Source: Odobenus rosmarus divergens (Eukaryota; Chordata; Mammalia; Carnivora; Odobenidae). Taken from it: a DNA stretch of 64,000 nt. Positions 23,541-35,800 of this stretch are shown here, piece after piece. The notes under the pieces were generated by a model. That model was given only the letters and a program-made list of their open reading frames with translations, was not told the origin of the DNA and did not search any database. Every line of letters begins with the position of its first letter. Positions within the stretch are counted from its first letter, which is position 1. The DNA lies in assembly GCF_000321225.1 (NCBI RefSeq), contig NW_004450397.1, forward strand, positions 659,653-723,652. Direction: 5' to 3'. Made by a program: the position numbers and the translations under genes.

Positions 23541-23827
23541 TCTGTTTTGTCAGTTTGGAGTGCCTAGTAAATACCAACAGCTTAACAGACCGAGTACAAA
23601 TGAACCAGGTATTTGTTTGTTTTTGTCTATTTGGTTTACCAATCATGCAATCTCACTGCACTGAAGCATTTTCACAATTTTAGATAGGTTTGGAAGTAAG
23701 AGTAAAAATACAGCATTGCAATTTTAAAAAGTGATATTCAAATTCCAGAACATTTCCACAAATGCCTCCAAATTAATTCTGTCTTAATTTAATGCCAGGC
23801 CCAAGAATCAGCTTCATTTGGCTCTTT

Positions 23828-24142
23828 TTATTTTATTTATTTTTTAAAGATTTTATTTATTTATTTGAGAGAGAGAGAGTATGAGAGGGGCGAGAGTCAG
23901 AGGGAGAAGCAGACTCCCCACTGAGCAGGGAGCCCAATGTGGGGCTTGATCCCNNNNNNNNNNNNNNNNNNNNNNNNNNNNNNNNNNNNNNNNNNNNNNN
24001 NNNATGAGAGGGGCGAGGGTCAGAGGGAGAAGCAGACTCCCCACTGAGCAGGGAGCCCAATGTGGGGCTTGATCCCTGGACTCTAGGATCATGACATGAG
24101 CCAAAGGCAGAGGCTTAACTAACCGAGCCACCCAGGTACCCC
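23828..24142 (-). mobile_element. SINEC copy broken by an assembly gap with repeated flanks
   Basis: Minus-strand SINE from plus-strand tail 'ttttaaagattttatttatt' to head 'ggggtacctgggtggctcgg'. Outer flanks ttcatttggctcttt (23813-23827) and ttcgtttggctttct (24144-24158) show a single insertion. The internal 73 bp 23881-23953 recur at 24004-24076 across the N-gap with one mismatch, so the element is overlong for one SINE. Confidence 0.92.
23954..24003. other. Assembly gap, 50 N
   Basis: Exactly 50 N inside a SINE, the same placeholder length as the gap at 7487. Confidence 0.99.
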
Positions 24143-24158
24143 ATTCGTTTGGCTTTCT

Positions 24159-26979
24159 TAAAGACAGGTTCACAGAGAATGATTTTTTTTTTTTTTTTTT
24201 TTTAGCAGCTAGCCTCCTGGCTTCACAATTCATAAGCTAACAAATACAAGGACCAACGCAGTGCAAACTTCACCCCCTTGTATGCTGTCTTTGTTCACAA
24301 GACACATACCCACCACCCCATGGAATCAGTTTCTTGTCCTTCAAGAATGTGTTTGGTAGGCCACATCCACTTGAAACTGACTGAAGACTACCATTTTATC
24401 TGAGGTTTTCAATTTTTTGGCTATTTAGAAATCATGTTCAATTAAAATATAAATACCCCTCAAAGAAATTCATTTAATTATTTTTTGTTTCATTTTGTTT
24501 TGTTTTTTCTTTTTAATCTGCTAACACATAAGTACTTCAGATCTTCCCTAGAGTGACAGCCACTTCAGAATAACTCATAATGGCCATGGTCACAAAGGTG
24601 GAATGCTTAGGAAGAAGAAATCTTAAAAAGGATCCATAGTCTAAATTGTGGAGAAATGGGACCAGTCTGGTTCCTGAGTGGATGGAGGAAAAACAAGCAA
24701 TGACATAAATGAGAAATTGGGCTAAAAGGGGACATAAGGAAAACTGAAAATCAGATTAATTTTTTTTTCTCAGCTACTGAGTAGGTATGGGGGACAGAGG
24801 AGAAGAAAGAAGTTTAATTTACAAATTACAAGCATATTTTGGGAAAATTTTATCTCTCTTTGTGCATATAAAGTACATATTTCAATATTTTATAAATATG
24901 TTTCATTGTTCTAAAAATGCAAATAAATACATAAAAATTTCTCAGGCAGTTGTCTCTTGAATGTTTAAACAGTAAAGTTAATTATCCTACAACTTAAAGT
25001 AATCGGTATTTGATCAAAACAGCTATGTTAGCATTGAATTCAAATGTTTACTTATAAGAAATATATTCCTTTGAATTGTTTGTTACCTAACTAAACTCAA
25101 GGCATTTTGAAATAAAATGCATTTGTATCCTCTACATAGGTTTAAAAATTACAATTAGATTAAATGAGAAACAAAGGACTGGAAAATGCCTCCAGAGGTC
25201 ACTTAGTCCATTCCTGCTTCTGGCATGCTTCACTTAAATCCTTTCAAACATATGGCTAACTACCTTGTGCCATCTTTGTTAAGCAATCCCAGTTCTTGGC
25301 TGCCCACATTAATGATGTGTCTGCCTAAACACCGGTTTAACCATTCTGTCTGATTTAACTAGTCAAGAGTGTCAGATATCCATCTACTCAGTAAGCTATC
25401 TCCCAGTTAAATCAGTCAAACTGTGGAGGTGTTTATCTGACTTAGCTAATTTTTGGCTTTACTTCACTGGTAAAGACAATTAAAGCACTAAAACCAGTGT
25501 AGATGTGAAGAGACAACCTATAAATCAGATTCTTCCCTAATCTCACTAAATTGTTCAGACCTGATTTTAATCATATTTTACTCAACCTTTTCACCCTGGA
25601 GCAAGAGACTGTCTCACTATGCTCCTATCCCTAAAGGTCTTAAATAATCCTCCTTTCCCTCTCCTGTTTCTTTAGGCAAAGCAAACTAAAGAGTCAAAGA
25701 ATAAAACAGGGATTATATGAACCAACATAAATTTATAAGGAAATCCAAGGAGAGATTTGTTCTGCTTTTTTTCCCCCTAAGTCAACATACTCAACATTAT
25801 GTTCAAAAGAATACTGAATGATGGAAGTGTGCAACTAAATAACACATGTCAAAAGGTTTGCTACTTCTTTACATTATAGTGGTTCTTTCAAGAAATAAGA
25901 AATTCAGACTTGTCTCTGCTCTATTTCCTTTTCACATTCCTGCGAAAGCAATGAAAAAGTTTTAAATCTGTATTCTTTGTTTAAATGGCATTTCTCCTTA
26001 AAATCAAATTTAAATACATAATTGTAAGATTTGCATTATTCGCTCTTCTTCAGACTAAGATCAGATTTTAGGTACTGGTCAGAGGCTGAACCCTAATCAA
26101 AAATACCTGGAGCTTCCTGGACTCTATATTAAAAGGGAATGCAGAAGAAGACCATATAAGATGATACCATCCAGACAATAAACACAGAATCACAACAGTG
26201 CTACGCTTTCATTTTGCATAAAACATCTGATTATTATTGATAATAGTGAAGCTGTTTTATATAAAATAATATATTATAATTACTAGTATTAGTTGGTAAT
26301 TTCTCCAATTAAAAATTTCAACCAGAAAAACAGTTATTCTTTCTGTATGTGTTGTCAATAAATACTCCACAATATGGAATCATTAAAATAGCTTATGTTC
26401 AAAGATACCAAAATAAATTTGACAGCCAGAATATCTGTCTTAGACCTGTTAAAAATTTTAAAAAGGGGATTTTTAAATATGTAATCCTCAATCTGTTACT
26501 ATTTTGTAAAATTAAGGGCATGCAACTCCAAAGGAGAAGAGACATTTGACTCTAACTTGAAATAATACCATAAATTCCTCTCAGAGGTTTAGCCAGTGTT
26601 GTAAAGGAAAAAATAATAATGCAAAGGCAGATACAAATTATTCTCAGAGGGATGAATGATCTTCAAGCTGAAATATTAGAAGGGACATTATCAAATACAA
26701 ATAATGTAACTGAGAGTTCCTAATGTTCTGATATATGGCAATATGTTCTCACCCATTAAAGTCTAATTTTGGTGCATTGACAGTTAACATCCTCTAGAAA
26801 TAAGACATCTAATTTCAATCTTATTCTTTAGTGATATACTCTTACAATATCTCACATACACTACAAAGAAAAATCTTGAAATAGGAATTCACCACTTGTC
26901 CCCGTACCTCTAGAAGTCCCTATCTGGGTAGATATCACCCCAATCAACTCAATTGCTCTGGTCAGAGATGAGTAGCTAT
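24159..26979. other. Unannotated sequence
   Basis: About 2.8 kb, A/T-rich, with a T-run at 24183-24203. A segment near 25190-25320 (gaggtcacttagtccattcc) may be a very old repeat but I cannot assign it. No credible gene. Confidence 0.45.
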
Positions 26980-27455
26980 TCATGGCAAACCCAAAATCCT
27001 GTCAATTCTCCTTTGCAAATATCTTTCATTTCTCCTCTGTTCTTGGCCCCTCCTATCCCTCCCCACCTCCTCCTACTGGTTCAACTCTAGTCTCAATTCT
27101 TTGCCTTTATCACAAAGACAATTTATTCTCTATCTACTTCTTCAGTTTCATCTATTACCACTTTTTTCCATGCTCAATCAGATTTGAATCGTGTTTTGTC
27201 TAGCTGTTTATTTTACCTAGAACAAGCTTTTTCCCTCTTCTTATCCAGATCCTTCAGATCTCAGCTTAAGTATTAAGCTTAATCTTCTCTGACTAGGTGA
27301 ATGTTACCTGATACAGTCTCCCACACACTCATACTTGCAATGTTTCCGTTGTCTGGCTTCCCTGTTAGAACACAAACTACATGGGGGATAGAGATAATAC
27401 CAGTCACTGTGCCTGACATATGGGTTCTTATTGAATGCATGTTGAACATTATGAG
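26980..27455 (+). mobile_element. L2 LINE 3' part, sense, with internal losses
   Basis: 'aaatcctgtcaattctcctt', 'caaatatctttcatttctcc', 'gatccttcagatctcagctt', 'tgttagaacacaaactacat' and 'gtcactgtgcctgacatatg' with 'tattgaatgcatgttgaaca' follow L2 order from the end of ORF2 to the 3' terminus. The 73-codon frame 26982-27203 lies in it and is not a gene. Confidence 0.65.
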
Positions 27456-27976
27456 AGCTGAAAAGATACAGAAATGAGTTATTTTTCTATATATGTTTCC
27501 CAGTTCTCGCTATTGTAAATATTCTGAATATTTTATCATTACTTGAAATTATTAGTGACTTCTAATTCACCATTCCTAGAATCAGCTGAGTAAAAGATGG
27601 TTCTCTTTCCTCACCCAATATCCAGACTTCTAATCCTGCCCTGTCTTCTGCTTACCTCCCCACCCCTAACTGTTCTGTCATTTTATTTCAAGACTTTTGT
27701 CAATCTCTTTTTTTTTTTGTTATTGCAGATTAAAATTTTTAAATCTTCCAAAAACCCTGGTACATCTTCAAGCTGTTTTTCTTTTTATTCTTAAAATATT
27801 TATGAGTTTCTTTCTTGAGAGTAACATAACCAAGACTTGTCATAACAATCTCCAATGCCCCAATTTACAAACAAGTTTAAATTCCACAAAGTGCCTAGTG
27901 TAGTGAACTAAATATGTTACAGGCACATATTTGGTCTCTACCTACCTTTTCAAAATACTACAAAAATAATAAGCAC
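27456..27976. other. Unannotated sequence
   Basis: Pyrimidine-rich, with two overlapping 65-68-codon open frames driven by T/C content. Nothing recognised. Confidence 0.4.
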
Positions 27977-28083
27977 GTGTCGTGATGAGCACTGGGTGTT
28001 ATATGCAACTCATGAGTCTTGAACACTACATCAAAAACTGATGCTGTGCTATATGTTGGCTAACTGAACATAATTAAAAAAAA
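27977..28083 (+). mobile_element. Carnivore L1 3' tail, severely 5'-truncated
   Basis: 'gtgatgagcactgggtgtta', 'tatgcaactcatgagtcttg', 'aacactacatcaaaaactga' and 'ggctaactgaacataattaa' plus A-run match the last about 100 bases of the carnivore L1 3' UTR. Flanks around it (aaaataataag / caaaataag) are only weakly similar, so the target duplication is uncertain. Confidence 0.85.
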
Positions 28084-29247
28084 GCAAAATAAGTGTATCT
28101 TATTACAATCCAATTTAAAGAAAAAGTTTCTTCTCTCATTGTAGGTCTTTCATCCTAAATATCTGAGCATTGTTTATTAAGGTGCAAAAGATTCACATTG
28201 GTTTATAATTAGATCAGATACAATTTCTAACCCTCATAATGTACCTACTAACACTTCAAAATCTGACTTTAACAGGTTGAAGACATTATCTTGACAAGAA
28301 CCAAAAGATGTAAGCCACTTATATCATAAGATTTATTGCCAGTAAAACTATTTTAGATATAATATTACTTAGATATTGGAACATGTCTTTGTAAGGTTAA
28401 TGAAAGCATTTGTTTTTGATAGCAAAATCTATATAGACACAACATAATAAAATATTCATAAGAGTAACTACTTTCTAAGTGAGAATTCTTAAATGCTGTT
28501 CTCTTCTAGTCACTGATAGGTTTGCATTCTAAAGAGTCTTACTTACTAAGCTAGAAAAATTCTAAAATTTCAAGTATGTGATTATTATCTAGAGCCAGCA
28601 TTTTAATTGGAGATTCATAAATGGTTCAACCTACTTGGGTAGGTTCTACCTTTTAAGAACCTGGGGCCTCAAGTACTTCAATTCATTTAAGTCAAGTAAA
28701 ATTTTGGCCATTACTAATACAGCCATCTGTTCCTTTACAAAGAATGTTACAGCCTTTAAGTCAATGTCAACTAAATAAAATCTAGACACCCAAAGCTTAG
28801 AAACAACATCGACTCAATTTCATATCTTAATGATGAAAACCTTTATCTTAAACAAAAGTAGTTTGGATAATTAAAGTATGTAATATTTTTATTAAATATG
28901 GTATGACTCTTTTGTAACTGGGTATTGTTTTAAAAATTAAGAAACCAAACCTGGTTCTCATTCATTCTGAAAACATTGTATTCCAGAACACAACTTCAGA
29001 ATTGTATTAAACAAGTGAATATAGACACAATAACATATAAAATATCCAAACATACCTGAATTAGGCTGATTTACCTAACTACATGTTTCCCTAGATTTCA
29101 CTGCCCCTCCTTAAGGACCAAAATACTGATCAATATAGGACTAAGGGCATTTAAAAAATTAAGTTAAAATATATTTCTGTATAACTACCAATTTTTATTA
29201 GTAAGTATATAATTTCACCAGTTAAGTGCAGCTCCGTAAAATAAAGT
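28084..29247. other. Unannotated sequence
   Basis: A/T-rich, no recognised repeat or gene. Confidence 0.45.
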
Positions 29248-29255
29248 CCTAAGGA

Positions 29256-29426
29256 AGTGATTCTCAAACTTTAGACTGCATAAAAATCATGTCAAGATCT
29301 TATAGGTTGCTGAGTCTTATCCCCATTTCCTGATTCTGTAGTTCTGCTAAAAAATTCGCATTTCTAATAAATCCCTAGATCATGCTGATGCTGTTGGTCT
29401 GAGGACCACACTCTGAAATTCACTGG
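29256..29426 (+). mobile_element. MER5A hAT DNA transposon, near full length
   Basis: 'agtgattctcaaactttaga' ... 'aaaaattcgcatttctaata' ... 'atcatgctgatgctgttggt' ... 'accacactctgaaattcact' follow MER5A from terminal repeat to terminal repeat. Flanking octamers cctaagga (29248-29255) and tttaagga (29427-29434) are compatible with a decayed 8-bp hAT target duplication. Confidence 0.85.
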
Positions 29427-29434
29427 TTTAAGGA

Positions 29435-32400
29435 ATCATCCTATTTTTCTGTCACTGCAAATAAGTTTGACTTTATTTTTTTAATATACAGTATATTGAG
29501 AAATAGAAAAAAATTACAGTCTACTTGTAGGTATAGGTATTCTGTTAGCTGAGTGAGACATTATTCCAAACTGAAATAGAAGTTTGCTTAATAACTTCAA
29601 ATTAACTTGAACATTGTGGGCAACAAATCTTTGATTTTTGTAATTATTTACTTCAATTTTCTTTCTTCTAAATATTGTAATCATGCTACCATCCCATATA
29701 TGTGGAGATTATATTTCAATCTGTTTAATTGAATGTGGTTTTGCATATATATTTTTCCATTTTGTCATTATCTTTTTTTCAAAATTACTTGATAAAAGCC
29801 ATTGGGCAAATGGTAAAAAATACAGGAGAAGAGAACAAATAGGAAAAAAAAAAATAGAACAATGATGCCTTTGGTCTTAAGCCTTTTCTTATCTTCCATG
29901 GTCTTATCATAGACAGAGGCCACATCTTTTAGAGAACGATTCATACTGGGACACTCAGGAGGTCTCTCAGGAGCCATATACTATACTTGCTAGTAGACTG
30001 GCTTTATTTATATTCCCAGCTAGTCCACCTGATATCTAAAAGTTTTTCACTGTTACATTGTAGACCGATCAATAGTGTGATTTGATACCCATGGGGAGGA
30101 GGGGGACACCCTCTGATACGTCCTATTTTTAAACAACTAAAGTTGTTTTGTATTCCCTAAACCATATTGATCCATGAAGCTAATGATAGTTTTACTAAAG
30201 CTCCCTTTTGTAAACTGTGTCACAGAGGAAACCTTGGAAAATTACAATTAACGGCAGAGAAAATGTTGGAAATCCATTTTAACATGTAACTTTACTGCCA
30301 TCTCCTGCAATGTACAAAATAAAGCTAGGCGCACATGTTTTTTCCCCGTGGGTTTGGCTATAACTACACTGATAGAGTGGCAATGAAGATGCCTTATATT
30401 TATACCTCCAGGGTGCTTTACCTCCCTCCCAACTAATCTGCTATCATGTCCATTATGAGAATGAGCTGTAACGGCTGAAATGGCATTGTCCCCACTTTTC
30501 CATTTCAGTAGAAATTTAAAAAGGAGGTTGTCACTATAGATGCCACCTGCTTTTCCATTTTGGGAAATGCACATAAAAATGGTGGGGGAGAGTTAGGTAT
30601 TTAATTAGAGATGGACTGTTTCCCCAATATTCTCTAACTTGACACCTACTGGGTCACACACAGAATACAGATAAGAAGGCAGAAAATGGTTCCTGATGCT
30701 CTGATAGGAGAAATGCTAAAATTAGGTTGGTCATTGAGCATCACAAATGCACATTTTCCTATTACATGAAAATAAACACAAAAGTTTTAATTAATGTGCA
30801 ATGCATAAGAACTCTTAGAACAGTACAATTCTAGTTCTCAAGAAAGTCATCTTATTATTCATATATGAATCCAAATTTCTAGGCATATATATTTCTGAAA
30901 CTATATAATAAAAATTTACGAATTGTCATCAATAATAGATGTCTTACTGTACCTACCAATAAAAATCTCCTACCTATGGATGTATGAATATGAGGAATAC
31001 TTTATTTATAATACTAAAAGATATGTCATTACTGTTATAACTTCAATGAGCCAGTAATGTTTATGGTAGGCTTTCAAGACTGTTGAGTGCGTATTTTATC
31101 CAACAGCTAGAGATATTTTTTCTTTACAATTCTAGATCCATACCACTCTTTTGACTACGGCACAAATGCAATGCACGTTTCAATAAAACAGTACAATTTA
31201 ACAGGCTAATAAAAAGGACTGTAAAGGTGCATTAAATTAGAATTTAAGATGTCTCCTGTATTTGCAGCATAAACGCTAATAAAAATATAAATCTGTTACT
31301 AACTTTCTATAACCATGCAAAGTAATAAAAGTTAAAAAATGTTGAAGATTTATCAGCACATATCTATAAGATGGACAGAAAAGAACAAAGTTAAGCTGTG
31401 AAACAAAGATGTTAGGGAAGAAGGAAAGAAATTTTTAGGGCAGAAGTGAAGGGTAATTATATATATGTATATTTATATGTATGTATACTTTGTTTCCTAT
31501 TATTATTATTTCCAAAAATAATCAGTTTGATTTTGGTCTATAAGACAGTCTGGGATTGATCTTTTATAAATATTAAGGCCAAGAAAATATTTTATTTTAA
31601 ATGACTGAAGCATTAGGCTAGGATATTCTGTTTTAGGTGCAGTACTATCTAACATGTTACTGTTTCACCAATGTAACAATATTCCATTGTGTCAAATAGG
31701 TGCTGACAATACAACAAGGCTTGTCCATTAGGATCATACAACCTGTTGGCATTTGTTTTATAATAGACTAACCTATTGGAAGTGTTCATTGTTTAAGTTA
31801 ACACTTGTACAGATCTAATTGCTACATGTGGCTGGGAAATTAAAATTGTTATCCGTGGACAGTCAGCTCTGTTTCAAAATTAATATAATAATATCTGAAG
31901 GCTTTCAAAGATTTTATATTCAGATTTTAGAAAGAAAAGCAATTATTCTCAAAAGGATTATCAAATGATATACTTCCATCTACTAAGCCGTATGAAGAAG
32001 AGTTTTAGTAGTATAAAGACTCTAAATTATTAAGATGGAAAAGTAAACCACAATTGTTTATTTTTCACCTATAGGAGTCATTATTATTTGAGATATATAT
32101 TAAAATAAAAATGCATAAAAATCAAATACAGGAAGTCCAGGGACTGCCCACACACTATTTTGAGAAGCTGAAAAATTATGGTATGTTATATTGCAGTAAA
32201 ATCCAAATAAGATTTAAAAATTGTATATAGTGTATAAAAATGTTTGGATAAATTTACCATTAAATATCACAAGTATTATGTCATTGTAGGTATTACTAGA
32301 GTCCTCATTTGTCAGACTAAATTATAAATTTGGTAGTTTAACTTTTTTTTCCTCCCTTGAAAGTAACAGCTTATTGATATTTGGAAAGATTCTGAATAGT

Positions 32401-33353
32401 AATATTTATCACTTGTAAATTGCCTTGGACAGTTTATAGTTACTCAAGGTAACACTTTCTAAGAAAATCAATTAAAGAAATATCCTAAAATTCAGGAAAA
32501 AAGAAGGCTTAAAATGCATTTCTAGTCTCCTATTAATAGTGTATCACATAACAACTCAGGTAGTCAAAGTTTCATTTTTCTTATAAATTTTGAAATAAGG
32601 CTATTTTTATGTTAAATTAACTATATATGCAGTTCTTAAAAAGATTAATTTGGGTTTTCATAAAATATGTAAATCATTTTGAGATTCATAATTTAGAAAA
32701 AAATAGAAGTGGTTATAGTAGATAATAAAAATTCACTGGGGCATAATTTTTTATATGACACAAGCATAATTCATGAGCTCATTATGGTTTTCATGAACAT
32801 TGTCTTTATAAAATAAAGATAAACAACATAGAGATAGCTTAACCTACTCCATACATCACCTTCATGAATCAAATTAAAAAAGCGCATTTCAAGAATCTTT
32901 CAGAAATGTGTAAGTCCCATGTTGTAAGTAACCAAGGAAACATTAAACTGACCAAAGCTAAGGGAATCCATGATTGGATAGGCCTGATCCTCTCTAGTCA
33001 GTGTTCTTTCCTTTATTCCACAACTCAGAAGGAAATGGAAAGTATTTTTGTTTTGTTTTGTTTATTGTAAAGTAGTCCATCATGCATGGCCAGAAATGTT
33101 CATTCAAAAATAAATTCACTTTGAAAGAGGTCAGTGTCCAGTGAGAATGATACAATTTTAATGTGGTAATTTGCAATAATTTGGCCCCAAAATTTTAAAT
33201 GATGCAATACAATTTCACACTGTGTGGAAGGTAAGGAAAGCAGCAGCGATTTCATAAAAGTGCTAACCCTTATATAATAATGCTTGTTTACTGATCTGGA
33301 AAAAAATTCACATCAATTCAAGTGACTCTTTTGATTATAACTTCAATGAAATA
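29435..33353. other. Longest repeat-poor stretch in the window
   Basis: Nearly 3.9 kb in which I recognise no transposon. A/T-rich throughout, with scattered poly-A/T runs and a TA tract at 31457-31490. Region 30240-30590 is less biased in composition and carries a 108-codon minus-strand frame (30248-30574) with no recognisable domain. No splice-supported exon could be defended. Confidence 0.5.
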
Positions 33354-33368
33354 GCGTAGTTTCTTTTT

Positions 33369-33555
33369 TTTTAAGATTTTATTTATTCATTTGACAGAGA
33401 GAGAGAGCACAAGCAGAGGAGCAGCTGACAGAGGGAGAGGGAGAAGTAGGCTCCCTGCTGAGCAGGGAACCCAATGTGGGGCTCGATCCCAGGACCCTGA
33501 GATCATGACCTGAGCCGAAGGCAGACGCTTAACGACTGAACCACCCAGGCGTCCC
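33369..33555 (-). mobile_element. SINEC copy
   Basis: Minus-strand SINE, plus-strand tail 'ttttaagattttatttattc', body 'gagagcacaagcagaggagc', head 'gggacgcctgggtggttcag'. Perfect 15-bp target duplication gcgtagtttcttttt at 33354-33368 and 33556-33570. Confidence 0.96.
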
Positions 33556-33570
33556 GCGTAGTTTCTTTTT

Positions 33571-33952
33571 AACTTCAAGTTCTCACACATGCCCAAATTA
33601 ATAATTATAATAGCTAAAGTAAGTGTTGAATATGTGTGAAGTATTTTAAATGTTTTCTATATATAGTTTCACAACCCCTTACGCAAAATTCTTGGAGTCC
33701 GATATGTTTAGAATCTTAGATAGGTAATTCAGTTCATATACCATATAGCATGTCATGCTCCACCCTTGGCTGAGCAACTTTAATAATTCTCAGTAAAACA
33801 TTAAAAAACAAGTCACACTAACTAGGATCAATAAAGACTAAAACGAGTCTTAAATCCGTTTATGTAAGGTTTTTTGCTAAGTGAAATTTGGATCTAACTT
33901 AAGGAAAAACTGTTAGCTTTTTGAACACTATGGATTTGTGGATAAGTGATTG
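33571..33952. other. Unannotated sequence
   Basis: Possibly a decayed antisense MIR (gtttcacaaccccttacgca) but not callable. Confidence 0.35.
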
Positions 33953-33966
33953 TGGAACTGGGTTTT

Positions 33967-34146
33967 GTTTTTTGTTTTTTTTTTTAATATTTTATTTATT
34001 CATTTGTCAGAGAGAGAGCACAAGCAGGGGGAGCAGCAGGCCCCACACTGAGCAAGGAGCCTGATGTGGGACTCTTTCCCCCGGACCCCTGGATCACCAG
34101 CTGAGCTGAAGGCAGACACTTAACCGACTAAGCCACCTAGGCATCC
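33967..34146 (-). mobile_element. SINEC copy
   Basis: Minus-strand SINE with short body (gagcagcaggccccacactg) and head 'aggatgcctaggtggcttag'. Perfect 14-bp target duplication tggaactgggtttt at 33953-33966 and 34147-34160. A T-rich run precedes it on the plus strand. Confidence 0.94.
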
Positions 34147-34160
34147 TGGAACTGGGTTTT

Positions 34161-34345
34161 CTAATTTAATCCTAAGCACACACCTATTAGAAAGGTAATG
34201 CCATTATTATTTTATATATAAGGAAATAGAGGGTTAACACTGATAAATATCTCACCAAAATTGTAAGGCTGGTAGCGTAAATGCAAAGTATTAATTTCAA
34301 CCCGAACATTCTGTCTATAGGGCCTAGAATTACTTAGAGAATTGC
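34161..34345 (-). mobile_element. MIR SINE, antisense, diverged
   Basis: On the plus strand 'ctaatttaatcctaagcaca', 'ggtaatgccattattatttt' and 'ccaaaattgtaaggctggta' fit reverse MIR (catttaatcctcacaac ... actattattatccccatttta ... gccaaggtcacacagctagta). Moderate support only. Confidence 0.5.
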
Positions 34346-34612
34346 CCATGACTGGCCCAATTATCTAACAGATGCCACTGTAGCTTTACTCCAAATTTTG
34401 CATTGCTTTTTGTGTTTGAAGCCATTTCTCATTTTGAAAGGTTGAGTTATAAGTTTATGTTTACTGAAAGCCCTGAAACTATTTAGCTAACTCAAGTTTT
34501 CTATGGGTCTATAGAAAAGTGAGTTAGGGAACATACTTTAAAATTCATATTCATTTCTTAAATTCTAACTTGAAATTGTGGATTAGACTTACTGCTATAA
34601 CAAGGAAATTTT

Positions 34613-34800
34613 TTTTTAAGATTTATTTATTTAAGAGAGAGAGAGAGAGAGCTGGGGGGGGCAAAAAGAGAGGGAGGAGAGAAGCAGATTCCCCGCTGTG
34701 CAGGAGCCCCACTAGGTTCTTCATCTCACAACCCTGAGATCATGACCTGAGCTGAAATAAAAAATCAGATGCTTAACCAACTGAGCCCCCCAGGTGCCCC
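34613..34800 (-). mobile_element. SINEC copy, older type
   Basis: Minus-strand SINE with (GA)n tail at 34635-34650 and head 'ggggcacctggggggctcag'. Seventeen-base flanks tataacaaggaaatttt / tataacaagggaatttt at 34596-34612 and 34801-34817 differ at one base. Confidence 0.94.
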
Positions 34801-34817
34801 TATAACAAGGGAATTTT

Positions 34818-35127
34818 AAGTAAAGTGGGAAAATGTAAAGTTAATGTATAAACTTTAAATTTTTTTATTTCCACATATTTAAGATGGTTGCCCTCAGAAT
34901 CCAAACTATGAAGTTACTTAATAGGTAAGACATTTCATACGAGGAGTCTTACAGAGCAAATAGAACCAAGTCATCATAATACTTCATAATTTATAGAAAA
35001 GAATGCTCATATAAGAATGCTTAATTTATAGAAAAAAAGTTCCCTTATTAAAAGGAACAACTGTCTATTACTGAAATTTATTGAAAGATAGTAACTATTA
35101 CTTCTGGGGGAAAAATTAACAGTTAAG
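34818..35127. other. Unannotated sequence
   Basis: A/T-rich and contains the short local repeat 'aatgct(c/t)a...atttatagaaaa' at about 34990-35035. No gene. Confidence 0.4.
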
Positions 35128-35800
35128 GTTTTTTGTTGTGGTTAAATATACATGATATAAAATTTACCATTTTAACCATTTTTTGGTCTACAGGTCAGTG
35201 GTGTTAAGTGCATTCACACTGCCATACAACCATCACCACCGCGTCTCCAGACTTTTTCCATCTCCCCACACTGACACCTCTATCAAACAATGCCCCGTAT
35301 CCCCTCTCTCTCAGCCCCTGATGACCACGATTCTGTGTTCCGTCTCTAAGAATATGACTACTCATATAAGTGTAAACATGTAATATTTGTCATTTTGTGA
35401 CTGGCTTATTTCACTTAGGTGTAATGTCTTCAAGGTCATGTGCCAGAATTCGATTCCTTTTTAAGCTGATTCCATTGTATCTATACACCATATTATGTTT
35501 ATCAATTCATCCATCAATGGTCATTTGGGATGTTTCTACCTTTTGACTACTGTGAATAATGCTGCTATGAACATTAATGTACAAGTATCTGTTAAATCCC
35601 TGTTTCCAATTAATTTTGGAATCTATACCCAGGAGTGAAAAATGGTAGATCATATGGTAATTTTATGTTTAATTTGTTGAGGACCCACCACACTGTTTTC
35701 CACAGTGGCTATATCATTTTAATTTCCCACTAGAATGCACAAGGGTTCCAATTTCTCCACATTCTCACCAACATGTGTTTGAAAATGTTCAATTTTTATA
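35128..35800 (-). mobile_element. L1M LINE 3' UTR and ORF2 end, antisense
   Basis: On the plus strand 'aaatttaccattttaaccat', 'gtgttaagtgcattcacact', 'gccatacaaccatcaccacc', 'catccatcaatggtcatttg', 'acccaggagtgaaaaatggt', 'gttttccacagtggctatat' and 'aagggttccaatttctccac' are the reverse of an old eutherian L1 from its 3' UTR into the ORF2 C-terminal coding part. All frames are interrupted. Confidence 0.85.

Noticed and set aside
23853..24233. 126-codon minus-strand frame with a repeated peptide
   Set aside because: It is a translated SINE crossing an N-gap. The apparent peptide repeat is the assembly duplication.
25190..25320. Possible ancient interspersed repeat (gaggtcacttagtccattcc)
   Set aside because: It reminded me of an old mammalian repeat but I could not follow a consensus beyond a few words.
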